Positions 16,512 to 25,350 of a DNA stretch of 51,052 bases are shown in pieces. The DNA is from Paenibacillus oryzisoli (GTDB taxonomy: Bacteria; Bacillota; Bacilli; Paenibacillales; NBRC-103111). Both the position numbers and the translations under genes were made by a program. The notes beneath the pieces were generated by a model, which did no database searches, was not told the DNA's origin, and worked only from the letters and a program-made list of their open reading frames with translations. Location of the stretch: positions 1 through 51,052 of the forward strand of contig NZ_LYPB01000038.1 in NCBI RefSeq assembly GCF_001653565.1. Direction: 5' to 3'. Every line of letters begins with the position of its first letter. Position 1 is the first letter of the stretch.

Positions 16512-19112
16512 TTACTTCGTAACGGTTACTTGAACAGTTGTTTTCATATTGCCAAACGTGATAGTAATACGGGCAGTTCCTTTGCCAGTTGCTTTGATCG
16601 TGCCATCCTTGACGTCTGCGGTCATGATGTTGGATGTTGTCCATAAGGCAGGCTTAGTTACATCATCCTCTGCTCCGTCCGTGTAGGTTGCGATCGCTTC
16701 TACTTTAGCTGTTTCGCCTTCCTTCAACGTAAGCTTAACGACATTCGTTTTCAAATATTTCAAGGTGTCGATTTCGACAGGAATGGAGACCGTTTTGCCA
16801 CCGAAGAAGCCAGTGATGGTTGTTTTTCCTGAAGCTGTTGCTGTGAAAAGCCCTTTTTCAATCGTTCCGAGTTTGTATGAAGCAACTTTCCAAGTTGCGC
16901 TTTCCGTCACGTCTTTCGTTGTGCCATCGGACAGCGTTGCGGTTAATTTCAGTTGTGTTTCAGAACCGCTTTTCGTTACAAAGAAGGATTTATTCGCTGT
17001 TAAGCTATCTATCACACCGATTTCGACAGGAACAGAGACAGATTTACCGCCATAAGTTGCTGTAATGGTTGCTTTACCGCGGGCAACAGGTGTGACTAGA
17101 CCTTTCGAGACAGTAGCAATACTTGTATTGCTGGATTTCCATTCTACATCGGTCGTAACAAGAACATCTTCGCCGTCGTCATCTGTTGCGGTAATTTTGA
17201 TTAATCTCGTTTCATTTAGATCAAAAACTAAACTAGTCACATTGGCTTTCAATTCACTAGCCATATCCACTTTTACTGGAATCGTAACTGTTTTGTTGTC
17301 CAATTGAGCAGTAATCGTCGTTTCGCCAGAAGCGATGGCTTTTACGATACCTTTGTCAACCGTAGCGGCCTTAACATTGCTGCTTGTCCAAATGACATCA
17401 GCAGTTACCGTCTTCTTGGTATCATCGGTATAGATTGCTTCAGCAGTAAGAGCTGCTGTTTCGCCCTTTTTCAACGTTAATTTCTCTTGGCTGATCGTAA
17501 GAGTCTTCAACTCGCCTACGGAAACTTGTACAGTCGCTTTACGTGTACCGTATTCGGCAGTCACCGTAGCAGCCCCTGTAGCAATACCTGTAATGATACC
17601 ATCACGAACCTCAACAACTTCTTTGTTGCTAGTAGTCCATGTGGTTTTGTCATTCAGATCGTCATCCGTACGGCCTTTGAAATTTGCAGTCATGGTGACC
17701 GTTGTAGAATCTCCGACTTGCATATTCACTGTTTTCTTGTCTAGTGTGATGGTTTTAGGAACATCAACTTCGACGCGGGTTGTCGTCTTCTTGCCACCAT
17801 AGGTAGCAGTTACATTCGCAACGCCAGCTTTATACGATGTAATAAGTCCATTCGTTACCGTAGCGATCTCTTCATCGTCTACGCTCCATTCGGCTCTAGC
17901 TTTGACAAGATTGTCAGTGGAGCCGTCAGCATAGGTAGCAAATAACTCCAGTTGCTGCGTTTCATCTGCTTTTAAGATCACAAGCTCGCTGCTCACGACC
18001 AAACGACGAGGAACCTCAACGTCAACTTTGGCTGTGACTGTTTTATCCCCGTACTTCGCAGAGATCGTTGCTTCGCCAATTGCGTTACCGATAAGCTTGC
18101 CTTTGGTTACAGACACGATACTTTCATCGCTGGACGTCCATTCTGCACGATCCGAAATATCCGTAGGCGTAGTGCTTGTAGGATAGGTAGCATTAAGCTT
18201 TAACGTGCCTGTCCCATTCTTCTTTAACAAAATACTTTGTTTGTCTAACTCAAGTTTCAGTGTACTATCTACATCAACCGTAATTGTTGTTGATTTGGTA
18301 CCGTAGGTTGCGGTTAACGTAGCTTTCCCTACGCTATACCCTGTAATTGTACCCTTCAGGGCATCTGCAACCTCTGGCTTGTCGGACGTCCATACCGCTT
18401 TAGCAGCTACGTTATCTTTCGTGCCGTCAGGGTATGTTGCAATTAATTCAAGCAAGCTAGTGCCCTTCAGAAGTAAGGAAACATTGGATTTCTCTGGGTC
18501 AAGACGACGTACAACTTCGACATCGACATCCAGAACGATCGATTGATTCATATGAGATACCGTGATGGTCGTGCTTCCCGGGTTTTGTCCTTTAACTAGA
18601 CCATTCGTCACCGTAGCGACAGAGCTGGAACCGACTGTGTAGTCTGCTTTACTTGTTACATCGGCAGAAGTACCGTCGTCATAGTAAGCTGTGATCAGCA
18701 CTTGGCTCGTTCCATTGAGACGAAGATCAAGAGCTTGCTTATCGGTGGTTAATGATTTTACTTTTTTAGTAACCGTTACGTTAACGATGACTGTCTCTCC
18801 AAGATAAGTGGCCGTAATGACGGCTTTACCTTCTTTCTTGGCTGTCACGACACCCGCGTAGACAGTTGCTACTTCGGTCGTGCCGGAGTTCCAATCGGTT
18901 TTGACCGTTGCATTCTCCGTGGAGCCACTTGTGAAAACGGCCGTTGCTGTCAGATTAGCTGTATCGCCAACCTGCAAGTTCAGTTCATTTTTGTTCAGAA
19001 CTAATTTGGAAATGTCATTCGCGGCGAAGGCACTGCCGGTGAAAATAGCCTGAGTTGCAAGAATGAAAATGACGACTAGGGGCAACCATTTACTTTGAGA
19101 AAACCATTTCAT
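16512..19112 (-). CDS. Secreted protein of about ten bacterial Ig-like (Big2) repeats
   Basis: Protein of 866 residues. Residues 1-31 are a Sec signal peptide (LPLVVIFILATQAIF, cleavage after AFA). The rest is about ten repeats of 83-84 residues, each with the Big2 pattern: L..GxTxxLxATAxYxDGT near the start, W(S/T)SS...VA.V..G.V in the middle and G.A.ITAxYGxK..T at the end. No SLH, LPXTG or enzyme domain is present, so attachment is unclear; it may be released or held by partners. The repeats are diverged at DNA level. GGAGGG RBS 6 nt before ATG. Such proteins serve as surface spacers or adhesins. Confidence 0.9.
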   Translation of the reverse strand: MKWFSQSKWLPLVVIFILATQAIFTGSAFAANDISKLVLNKNELNLQVGDTANLTATAVFTSGSTENATVKTDWNSGTTEVATVYAGVVTAKKEGKAVITATYLGETVIVNVTVTKKVKSLTTDKQALDLRLNGTSQVLITAYYDDGTSADVTSKADYTVGSSSVATVTNGLVKGQNPGSTTITVSHMNQSIVLDVDVEVVRRLDPEKSNVSLLLKGTSLLELIATYPDGTKDNVAAKAVWTSDKPEVADALKGTITGYSVGKATLTATYGTKSTTITVDVDSTLKLELDKQSILLKKNGTGTLKLNATYPTSTTPTDISDRAEWTSSDESIVSVTKGKLIGNAIGEATISAKYGDKTVTAKVDVEVPRRLVVSSELVILKADETQQLELFATYADGSTDNLVKARAEWSVDDEEIATVTNGLITSYKAGVANVTATYGGKKTTTRVEVDVPKTITLDKKTVNMQVGDSTTVTMTANFKGRTDDDLNDKTTWTTSNKEVVEVRDGIITGIATGAATVTAEYGTRKATVQVSVGELKTLTISQEKLTLKKGETAALTAEAIYTDDTKKTVTADVIWTSSNVKAATVDKGIVKAIASGETTITAQLDNKTVTIPVKVDMASELKANVTSLVFDLNETRLIKITATDDDGEDVLVTTDVEWKSSNTSIATVSKGLVTPVARGKATITATYGGKSVSVPVEIGVIDSLTANKSFFVTKSGSETQLKLTATLSDGTTKDVTESATWKVASYKLGTIEKGLFTATASGKTTITGFFGGKTVSIPVEIDTLKYLKTNVVKLTLKEGETAKVEAIATYTDGAEDDVTKPALWTTSNIMTADVKDGTIKATGKGTARITITFGNMKTTVQVTVTK

Positions 19113-19298
19113 GCTTCATTTCCCTCCATTAAAGCTGTTGCTAGAATCTGCTTGTTGAAAATAGATATCTATTTTCATCGGCATTTCCTCGCCAAAAATG
19201 AAGGGAAATGGTGATTTAATTTGTTGAGATTTTGTTGATTATGTCGAAATAGAAAACCCCACCATCTACACCCGCTTGCGGAGAGGGGGCTCAATGCG

Positions 19299-20588
19299 TT
19301 AACCGCGTTTCACAATTTTGAAATTATCTTGGAGCAGCAGCCAGTTCTGCGGGAATTTGAGCCCAAGCTTCCAGTAACTGATACCACGAAGTCCGAGTTC
19401 TTCAATTAATTGAAATTTAGCTTGAATCGAGCGAGCGTCCTCGAACCAGACGGTATGCTCTTTACCAGCATCATCCCAATAGTTAAAATGCGGTGCTTGC
19501 GCGGTGTAGTCATATAAAATTTGTGCATTATATTTGCGGGCCAGATCAATAGCTGCTTGCGGCGAAATCGCTTTGGCGTAGGCACCGCCTTGAACAAAGG
19601 GCAGGGTCCAGTCGTAACCGTACAAATTCTGACCCATCATGATTTTGGAAGAGGGCATTTCACTGCGTGCGTACTCCAACACTTTGCGAACCGGTCCAAT
19701 CGGGGATACGGCCATAGGTGGACCGCCGCTGTAACCCCACTCATAGGTCATAATGATGACAAAATCGACAATCTGGCCATGGGCTTTATAATCATGAGCT
19801 TCGTACCAAGCTCCAGCTTGTGTTGCACTTGTTTTGGGCGCGAGCGCTGTGGATACGAGATAGCCTTTCTGATGGAAGCGATCTACCGCTTTGCGCAGGA
19901 ATTTGTTGTAAGCCTCCCTATCCGCGGGCAGCAGATGTTCAATGTCAAAATGAATATCTTTGAAGCCAAGCTTATCCGCTGTCGTTTCGATCGTATCGAG
20001 CAAACGATTCTGAACCGCTTCGTCAGTTAGAATGACATGCCCAAGCTCTGCGCTGAATTGATCATTCTCGAGATTGGTAACCACCATCATGAGGGTGACC
20101 CCATGCTGTTTGGCGATGTCTTGCAAATGGTCAAGTGGCGGCTGTACCAATGTGCCATCACGGTTAATTCGGAAACTGAAGGGAGCTAAGTAGGTCAAAT
20201 GAGGTGCGGCTTCGCGTGCAGCTTGAACGAGAACAGGTGACACATCTGTCCCTCTAGGTTCAATATACGCATTGACTTCGGCCTGTTTGCGCGGGGTAGG
20301 GGGGATATATAAGCGGAAACCGCTCGGCAATGGTTGATATAGCGTAAGCCCATTGGTAGACGCAAGGACGTCTAGGTCAATGCCGAGCTTTTGTGCGATT
20401 CGATACAGGCCCTCGCCAGGCTGCACCCAATAGTAGGAACCTATAATCGGAATGACTAATGCCTGTCCGATGACTAACGATTGAGAGGGAGTTAACTCAT
20501 TCGCCTCTGCGACCTCTTCGACCGATACGCCGTAGGTTTGCGAAATACGATATAACGTTTGCCCCTTCTGGACAACGTGAATTTGCAT
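19299..20588 (-). CDS. LysM-GH18 glycosidase, SleL/YaaH type
   Basis: Protein of 429 residues. Two LysM domains at the N-terminus (about 2-46 and 51-95; HVVQKGQTLYRISQTYGVS and WVQPGEGLYRIAQKLGI) bind peptidoglycan. A GH18 barrel follows (about 108-425) with the catalytic segment KDIHFDIEHL, which carries the family Glu, then MTYEWGYSGG and a late GISYWKLG. There is no signal peptide, as in Bacillus YaaH/SleL, which are deposited in the spore and cleave cortex N-acetylglucosamine linkages during germination. Spore cortex hydrolysis is therefore the best guess. GGAGG RBS; monocistronic. Confidence 0.9.
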   Translation of the reverse strand: MQIHVVQKGQTLYRISQTYGVSVEEVAEANELTPSQSLVIGQALVIPIIGSYYWVQPGEGLYRIAQKLGIDLDVLASTNGLTLYQPLPSGFRLYIPPTPRKQAEVNAYIEPRGTDVSPVLVQAAREAAPHLTYLAPFSFRINRDGTLVQPPLDHLQDIAKQHGVTLMMVVTNLENDQFSAELGHVILTDEAVQNRLLDTIETTADKLGFKDIHFDIEHLLPADREAYNKFLRKAVDRFHQKGYLVSTALAPKTSATQAGAWYEAHDYKAHGQIVDFVIIMTYEWGYSGGPPMAVSPIGPVRKVLEYARSEMPSSKIMMGQNLYGYDWTLPFVQGGAYAKAISPQAAIDLARKYNAQILYDYTAQAPHFNYWDDAGKEHTVWFEDARSIQAKFQLIEELGLRGISYWKLGLKFPQNWLLLQDNFKIVKRG

Positions 20589-21255
20589 AGGTTATGCCTC
20601 CTTAAAAAATGACCGAGCCGCCCTACATGGTAGTCTCAGTGGCTGAGATTCGCTATAGCACAAATGAGACACCCAAAGTGGGAGGCTCAGGAAATGGGGA
20701 GTCGGAAATGACTGTATCCGAGCCTGTTTTTCGATAAAACTAACCTCTTAACCGTGGTCGCTCATCCCAGGAATGACCCCGTCAAAGGTTTTCTCATATG
20801 TTATTCCGCTGATAGGCGTTAGGTGAATGTCTTGGGAGAAACTTTGGAGAAAAAGAAAAAGGGCTCGCCTGCGGACGCGCGTAGGGGGAGTGCGGTCTGT
20901 TAGGCAGCGAGGTGGCGGATCGGCAGAGGGGAAATCGCTGGCGTTGGCGGGACTGCTCACTTTATTGGATGCGGTTCCTCTTCTCGCGTTCTTCCTCTGC
21001 GTCTTCCGTTTCTCAAAAATGCAAAAATACAACCTTTTCTGCACATTTGTGCTCGAAAGTAGTGAATAAGTGCAAAAAGGCAACCTTTTCGAATGAAAAC
21101 AGGTTAATTTCCTGAAATCACTCTAAATTGATGCTTATTTGCAACAATTTCCAATAATGAGGGAGGAACACGTTTGAAAAGTGCTTTTTTGCACTTTTGA
21201 CAGGGAGAGGGCATACTGCATGGCTGATGAATGCAGTGGATGAGGGGGAGCTTGG
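20589..21255. other. Long gene-free interval
   Basis: 667 bp between two minus-strand genes. It has stop codons and no convincing coding sequence or RBS. It holds a small hairpin (TCTCAG-tgg-CTGAGA, 20634-20648) and the four-unit repeat at 21020-21204. No terminator of the usual GC-rich form is visible for the SDR-hydrolase gene. Confidence 0.6.
21020..21204. repeat. Four-unit intergenic element, TGC...CAAC...TTTC type
   Basis: Units start with TGC at 21020, 21071, 21132 and 21182 (steps 51, 61 and 50 bp). The first two share TGCAAAAA, then CAACCTTTTC. The third keeps CAAC and TTTC at the same offsets. The fourth is the most diverged and contains a perfect dyad AAAAGTGC-N6-GCACTTTT (21177-21198). 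The overall length of about 185 bp and spacing match the 186-bp elements elsewhere in the window, but the unit sequence is different. Confidence 0.55.
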
Positions 21256-23196
21256 TTACAGCCCTTGCTGCCGAAGCAGCTGGGCTGTAAGCTCTGGATG
21301 CGAGATCGGGAAGTGGTGCGCTGCCTCGATCTCGACCACGCGGGCGGCGCGAAGCTCCGCCGCCCAAGGGAAGGCACGATCCTGGGTTCCCCACAGGATC
21401 GCAGCCCCCTGCAGCAGCTCTGCCTGCTGCTGCGGAGGTAACACCTCTGCGCGAGCCAGCGCAGAGAGGGTCTCGGCAGTCGTCTTCCGCACACGCGGCG
21501 ACTGCAGCTCTTGCAGGACATAAGTGACATACGAAGTCGGTATGTCACTTATGTCCACGAAGCAGCGCTGCGCCAGCAGCTGCTTCCGCAGGTCTTGCTC
21601 ACGCAGCCGGCGCAGCGCGAGCTGGTTGAGGCGCGCGCTGCGGTACATGCGCGCGGCGGGGTGCAGGGCAGGCTGCAGCAGATGCAGCCTGTGGATCCGC
21701 TCCGGCACGCGGGCGTAGGCGTGGGCGGCCAGGAGGCCGCCCAGCGAGTGGCCCACGAGCGTGACCGGGCTGTCGAAGGCGCGGATCGCTGCGACGAGCG
21801 CTGCGACGTGGCCCTCCATCACGTTGTCGGCGTGATGATAGGGGGAGCGTCCGAAGCCTGGCAGATCGACCAGGCAGACGTCATGCTCGGGAAACTGCGC
21901 CGCGAGAGGAAGCAGGCAATCTGCTCCGCTGAGTGTGCCGTGCACAAAGAGGAGGGGGTTCATAGGCTGCTCAGAAGGATTTCGTTCCAATTGTAGTCCA
22001 GCGTCGCTCCCCATCACCTCGTCTTCTGAGATACGCCGCCCAGTTCGGCTTCGCTCCAGACTAGCCAAAGGCCCTCGCTTCCCTCGCACAAACCCCACAG
22101 TAGGCATATAGCCATGCACGAGTTGAAAATCTAGATCTGCCATCGTTGCAGGAAGCATATCTTCCTGAACCTTATTCGGAAGCATATGTTGGTGCAGCAA
22201 GCTATCTTTCGGATCTAGTGAATAAGGAGTACTCTTCTTCACAATGAATTCAAGAGACTCCTTGGGGATACCTAACTTTTGTCCTAGCGATGTACCTAAA
22301 AGCTTACTGAGCCACCTCGGCGAGATAGAACCATGAGGTTTACGAACACGCAGTTCTCTGGCGATTTGGGTGACTAACTCGTGCATGGAAGGACTCCCCT
22401 CGGGATCATCCAACAAATAGTAGGTTTGCGTTGACGGCGCAGCTTCTTTGGTTAATAAGTTGATGAAAGAGGCGACATGATCGACATGGACCAGCGGCAA
22501 CCAATGTGTAGAACCGCCAGGCACGACAGACATCAGGCCGCGAGCTGTAGCTCGAACAAGAATGCCGAGGCCGCCAGTTTGAGGCGTTTCTCCATGCAGC
22601 GAGCTGCCAATGACCACACTGGGATGAACAATCGATAGAGGAAATTCCAGCGTCTGAGCACCTTCCCGAATGCGTAAATCCGCCAGACACTTCATCAACT
22701 CATAAGGAGGACCTTGTTCCAAATGTGCGATGACGGGAGCGGGATTGTGGATGTTTTCGTCCGTCCAAGGACTTTTGAACCCGACCACATGGATAAAATG
22801 CTGTAACCCCCCGCGCAGCTGAATATTTGCAGCCAATTGAAGCATTTCCTCTGCGGCCTGCAGGAAAACTTTCTTCGCCTCCGCCTCGCTAATCCGAATA
22901 TCCATGGGTCCGCCAGCATGGATAATTACATCTGCGGTCAGAACCCTTTCTCTGTCAGCGTCACTTAAGCCAAGACCTGGCATACCTAAGTCACCTATGA
23001 CAGGGTGGATGCGACTTTTATTACTATCAGTGCTGCCTAACCAACCTTGCCCCTTGCAAAATTGCTCCCATCTCGAACTTGACCGCACGAGCACAGACAC
23101 CATGTGATCCTCTTGAGAAAGCTGCGCTAACGTATGAGTTCCGATAAATCCTGTGCCGCCAGTTATAAAAATATGTGCCAAATGAATAACCCCCAT
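21256..23196 (-). CDS. SDR (epimerase/reductase) - alpha/beta hydrolase fusion
   Basis: Protein of 646 residues. Residues about 7-330 form an extended SDR: FITGGTGFIGTHTLAQL, HFIHVVGF and the catalytic-type YELMK. Residues about 415-646 form an alpha/beta hydrolase: FVHGT oxyanion region, GHSLGG with nucleophilic Ser, WGTQDRAFP acidic region and AAHHFPISHPE with the final His. The hydrolase half is strikingly GC-rich compared with the SDR half. One open frame spans both. The start may be ATG 23196 or TTG 23181 (AHIFITGG), since no clear GGAGG is present. A TetR operator (23209-23226) precedes it. Substrate unknown; a fatty or polyketide-type acyl compound is a guess. Confidence 0.85.
   Translation of the reverse strand: MGVIHLAHIFITGGTGFIGTHTLAQLSQEDHMVSVLVRSSSRWEQFCKGQGWLGSTDSNKSRIHPVIGDLGMPGLGLSDADRERVLTADVIIHAGGPMDIRISEAEAKKVFLQAAEEMLQLAANIQLRGGLQHFIHVVGFKSPWTDENIHNPAPVIAHLEQGPPYELMKCLADLRIREGAQTLEFPLSIVHPSVVIGSSLHGETPQTGGLGILVRATARGLMSVVPGGSTHWLPLVHVDHVASFINLLTKEAAPSTQTYYLLDDPEGSPSMHELVTQIARELRVRKPHGSISPRWLSKLLGTSLGQKLGIPKESLEFIVKKSTPYSLDPKDSLLHQHMLPNKVQEDMLPATMADLDFQLVHGYMPTVGFVRGKRGPLASLERSRTGRRISEDEVMGSDAGLQLERNPSEQPMNPLLFVHGTLSGADCLLPLAAQFPEHDVCLVDLPGFGRSPYHHADNVMEGHVAALVAAIRAFDSPVTLVGHSLGGLLAAHAYARVPERIHRLHLLQPALHPAARMYRSARLNQLALRRLREQDLRKQLLAQRCFVDISDIPTSYVTYVLQELQSPRVRKTTAETLSALARAEVLPPQQQAELLQGAAILWGTQDRAFPWAAELRAARVVEIEAAHHFPISHPELTAQLLRQQGL
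21516..21556. repeat. Perfect 17-bp inverted repeat inside the hydrolase coding region
   Basis: Left arm 21516-21532 (ggacataagtgacatac), loop gaagtcg (21533-21539), right arm 21540-21556, all 17 bases complementary. It encodes VDISDIPTSYVTYVL in the cap region of the hydrolase domain without breaking the frame. Confidence 0.9.
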
Positions 23197-23208
23197 CTTA
23201 TGAATTTG

Positions 23209-23226
23209 TAGTACTGATTAGTACTA
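23209..23226 (-). promoter_or_regulatory. TetR operator before the SDR-hydrolase gene
   Basis: TAGTACT-N4-AGTACTA, identical in both arms to the site at 23828-23845 before the tetR gene. It lies 13 bp upstream of the fusion-gene start. Confidence 0.8.
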
Positions 23227-23242
23227 ATCAAGAGTAAAAAAA

Positions 23243-23824
23243 TTACTTTAGCAATTGAGCTAAAGTAGTCAGTGTTTGACCCAGCAAAGCGGGATCTTGA
23301 TTCGCATGCTGCAGGAAGAGGGCGCCTTCGAGTGTTGAAACGATAAGCCCAGCGATAGCTTTTGTAGGAAGAGTTGGAGAGAACTCTCCGCTCTGCACAC
23401 CTTCGAGGAGCAGATTTTCCACGAGATGCATTTGCTCCTGGAAAAACAAACCTACTTTCCCCCTAAGTTCGCCCGCCTCCTGCGGCATCTGTGTATATAG
23501 CGTGAGGAAGGGGCAGCCTGCTAAGAAACTATTAGCCTGACCTGCCATGCCTTGAAGGAACAGTTCAAAACGGTTCTGTACACCTAAATCAGACCGAGCT
23601 GCGATCTCTTGCATCTGCTGTGTATAGGCCTCAATAAGTCCATCGAGAATCGCAGCTAAGAGTTCTTCCTTGCTTTTGAAATAATAATAAATATTCGTCT
23701 TGGACACCTTGCTGGTGACCACAATTTCATCCATGCTCGTCGCCAAATAACCCTGTGTCAGAAAGAGATGCTTAGCGGTCCGAAGTACAACATCGCGGTT
23801 GGTTATTCTTTTTATTTTTGTCAT
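23243..23824 (-). CDS. TetR-family repressor
   Basis: Regulator of 193 residues. The N-terminal HTH (about 12-57) reads RTAKHLFLTQGYLATSMDEI then VSKTNIYYYFKSKEELL, typical of TetR. The C-terminal ligand domain resembles the TetR_C group near AcrR/YxaF. The ATG at 23824 fits the usual 10-12 residue lead before the HTH, yet no RBS precedes it. A perfect SigmaA promoter ends 7 nt before the ATG, which implies a leaderless mRNA. Identical operators before this gene and before the downstream fusion gene indicate control of both. Confidence 0.92.
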   Translation of the reverse strand: MTKIKRITNRDVVLRTAKHLFLTQGYLATSMDEIVVTSKVSKTNIYYYFKSKEELLAAILDGLIEAYTQQMQEIAARSDLGVQNRFELFLQGMAGQANSFLAGCPFLTLYTQMPQEAGELRGKVGLFFQEQMHLVENLLLEGVQSGEFSPTLPTKAIAGLIVSTLEGALFLQHANQDPALLGQTLTTLAQLLK

Positions 23825-23860
23825 GAATAGTACTATACAGTACTAAATTAAGGGTGTCAA
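23825..23860 (-). promoter_or_regulatory. tetR promoter with embedded operator
   Basis: On the minus strand TTGACA (23860-23855), 17 bp, TATAGT (23837-23832), then 7 nt to ATG. The operator TAGTACT-N4-AGTACTA (23828-23845) covers the -10 and the start point. With usual start-site spacing, transcription begins at or one or two bases before the start codon. Confidence 0.82.
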
Positions 23861-24077
23861 ATTGTTCCAAGCGATGTAAGCTGAAGGATGTGGCAGGCGG
23901 ACGTCGTGTTGTAACGATGTTTTTCACACTTACAGCGGGCGAACCGGTTATAGGCTTAGTCTTAGGACTAGGTACTATTGGAAAATAGTACTATTTAGAA
24001 AGCGACGAGTGCCATATACTCAGTATCAAGAGCAAGACATTCATAACGTTGCTTGGCAACGATAGGGGGATTTTAAA

Positions 24078-24542
24078 ATGATGAATCAACGGAAACGAAA
24101 CACAACGGCGTTTACTTTTATGGCGTGGGCATCCTTTATTGGGGCTTTCGTAGCAATGTTTATTGGGATATATACACTTGAAGAATCACTCAGCGTGAAG
24201 GGATATTTTGCGGTGTGTGCCCTGTTTCTTACCATGTCGGCATTCGTACTGCAGAAAGTCATTCGTGATAATCTGGAGGATGGGTATGAATCCCGCAAAC
24301 GGAATACATCGGCTTTTACCTTCTTAGCGTGGAGCTCATTTGCCCTGGCCTTGCTCGGGATGTTCATTGGGATCATTAATCTGGAACAATTGCTTTCTGT
24401 TAAAGGGTATTACGCTGTTACGGCTTTGTTCTTGACGATGTCCTCGTTCGTACTTCAAAAAACAGTCCGTGACAATAACGATGAGGATGCCTTAACTCCT
24501 GTGCAGCATGTGCATGCAAGTGAGTTTAAGGTGGAAGAGTAG
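24078..24542 (+). CDS. YiaA/YiaB-like inner membrane protein, duplicated
   Basis: Protein of 154 residues made of two copies of a YiaA/YiaB two-helix domain (about 6-66 and 74-134). The copies are very similar: KRNTTAFTFMAWASF and KRNTSAFTFLAWSSF, SVKGYFAVCALFLTMS and SVKGYYAVTALFLTMS. Four transmembrane helices are expected, with a short acidic C-terminal tail. The family has no established function. No partner gene is adjacent. Confidence 0.88.
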   Translation: MMNQRKRNTTAFTFMAWASFIGAFVAMFIGIYTLEESLSVKGYFAVCALFLTMSAFVLQKVIRDNLEDGYESRKRNTSAFTFLAWSSFALALLGMFIGIINLEQLLSVKGYYAVTALFLTMSSFVLQKTVRDNNDEDALTPVQHVHASEFKVEE

Positions 24543-24702
24543 TTTGAAATGAGCGTAGAGGTGACTTCGTGTCCGATGTAAAATAGGGTAGGTTTGCACA
24601 ATAAATACGGTTGAATGTAGTGTTGTTCGTTTTGGTAGCCCATATAGAATATATTGCCAACCCCCCAATCATCTAGTAATCTAGGAATGGGAGGGATTTG
24701 GT

Positions 24703-25350
24703 ATGATTAGGAAAATAAGTAAAGTAATCTCTGTATTCGTGCTAATAGGTTGTCTTGGCTTTACAGTTCCTGCGTTAGGGGCTGAACAAGCTGTCACGAA
24801 GCCTGGTAGTATCACGTATGAGATGCAGGATATTCAAGTGTTATATGCAGCCGAATTTACCGCGTATCCACAAGCAACGATAGAGAAAGCTACGGTGTCC
24901 AAGTCAGTGTACGAGGCGGTTTATAATGACTCGGCTAAGCCATTGCAAGTGTTGTATGGCGTAGTTAAGTTGACGATGCCGACAGGCTATTCTTTTACAG
25001 AAGAGTTCATTAGCGTTACGGATGGGGTGAATATTGCGCGAGGGTTGTCCAATGGTGGAGGGCCTATTTATAATGTGAACAATCAAGCAAGAGGGCAGAG
25101 TACTGAGTTCGTGACAGGTAAAAAGCTAACGGATAAAAGCGTCGTCAAAGACTACTCCGATGGTTGGAAAACGATCAGACTGACGCGCAAGTGGGATGAT
25201 TATGCTAATCCGATGGATTTTACGATCAGCTTTAAATGGGATTTGGTAGGTTCTGTGGATCATTTTTTCAAAAGGCTAACGGAGACTTCCTATGTAATCG
25301 ACCTCTCCACGCTTCGGCATAAAGGTGCGAATCAGGCGGTGCAGCGATGA
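24703..25350 (+). CDS. Secreted protein of unknown function
   Basis: Protein of 215 residues with a clear signal peptide (1-27, ending PALGAEQA). The mature part is beta-rich and not recognised. GGGAGGG RBS 8 nt before ATG. The stop overlaps the start of the following SLH gene (ATGA), so the two are translationally coupled. This suggests that the pair acts together at the cell surface, with the SLH protein as wall anchor; that is an inference. Confidence 0.8.
   Translation: MIRKISKVISVFVLIGCLGFTVPALGAEQAVTKPGSITYEMQDIQVLYAAEFTAYPQATIEKATVSKSVYEAVYNDSAKPLQVLYGVVKLTMPTGYSFTEEFISVTDGVNIARGLSNGGGPIYNVNNQARGQSTEFVTGKKLTDKSVVKDYSDGWKTIRLTRKWDDYANPMDFTISFKWDLVGSVDHFFKRLTETSYVIDLSTLRHKGANQAVQR

Noticed and set aside
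19254..19298. Terminator after the LysM-GH18 gene
   Set aside because: CCCC/GGGG ends can pair but the interior is badly mismatched; too weak to list as a feature.
20634..20820. Another four-unit element in the 20589-20830 gap
   Set aside because: CTCAG occurs at 20635 and 20686 (51 bp apart), but no units could be seen at the expected further positions.
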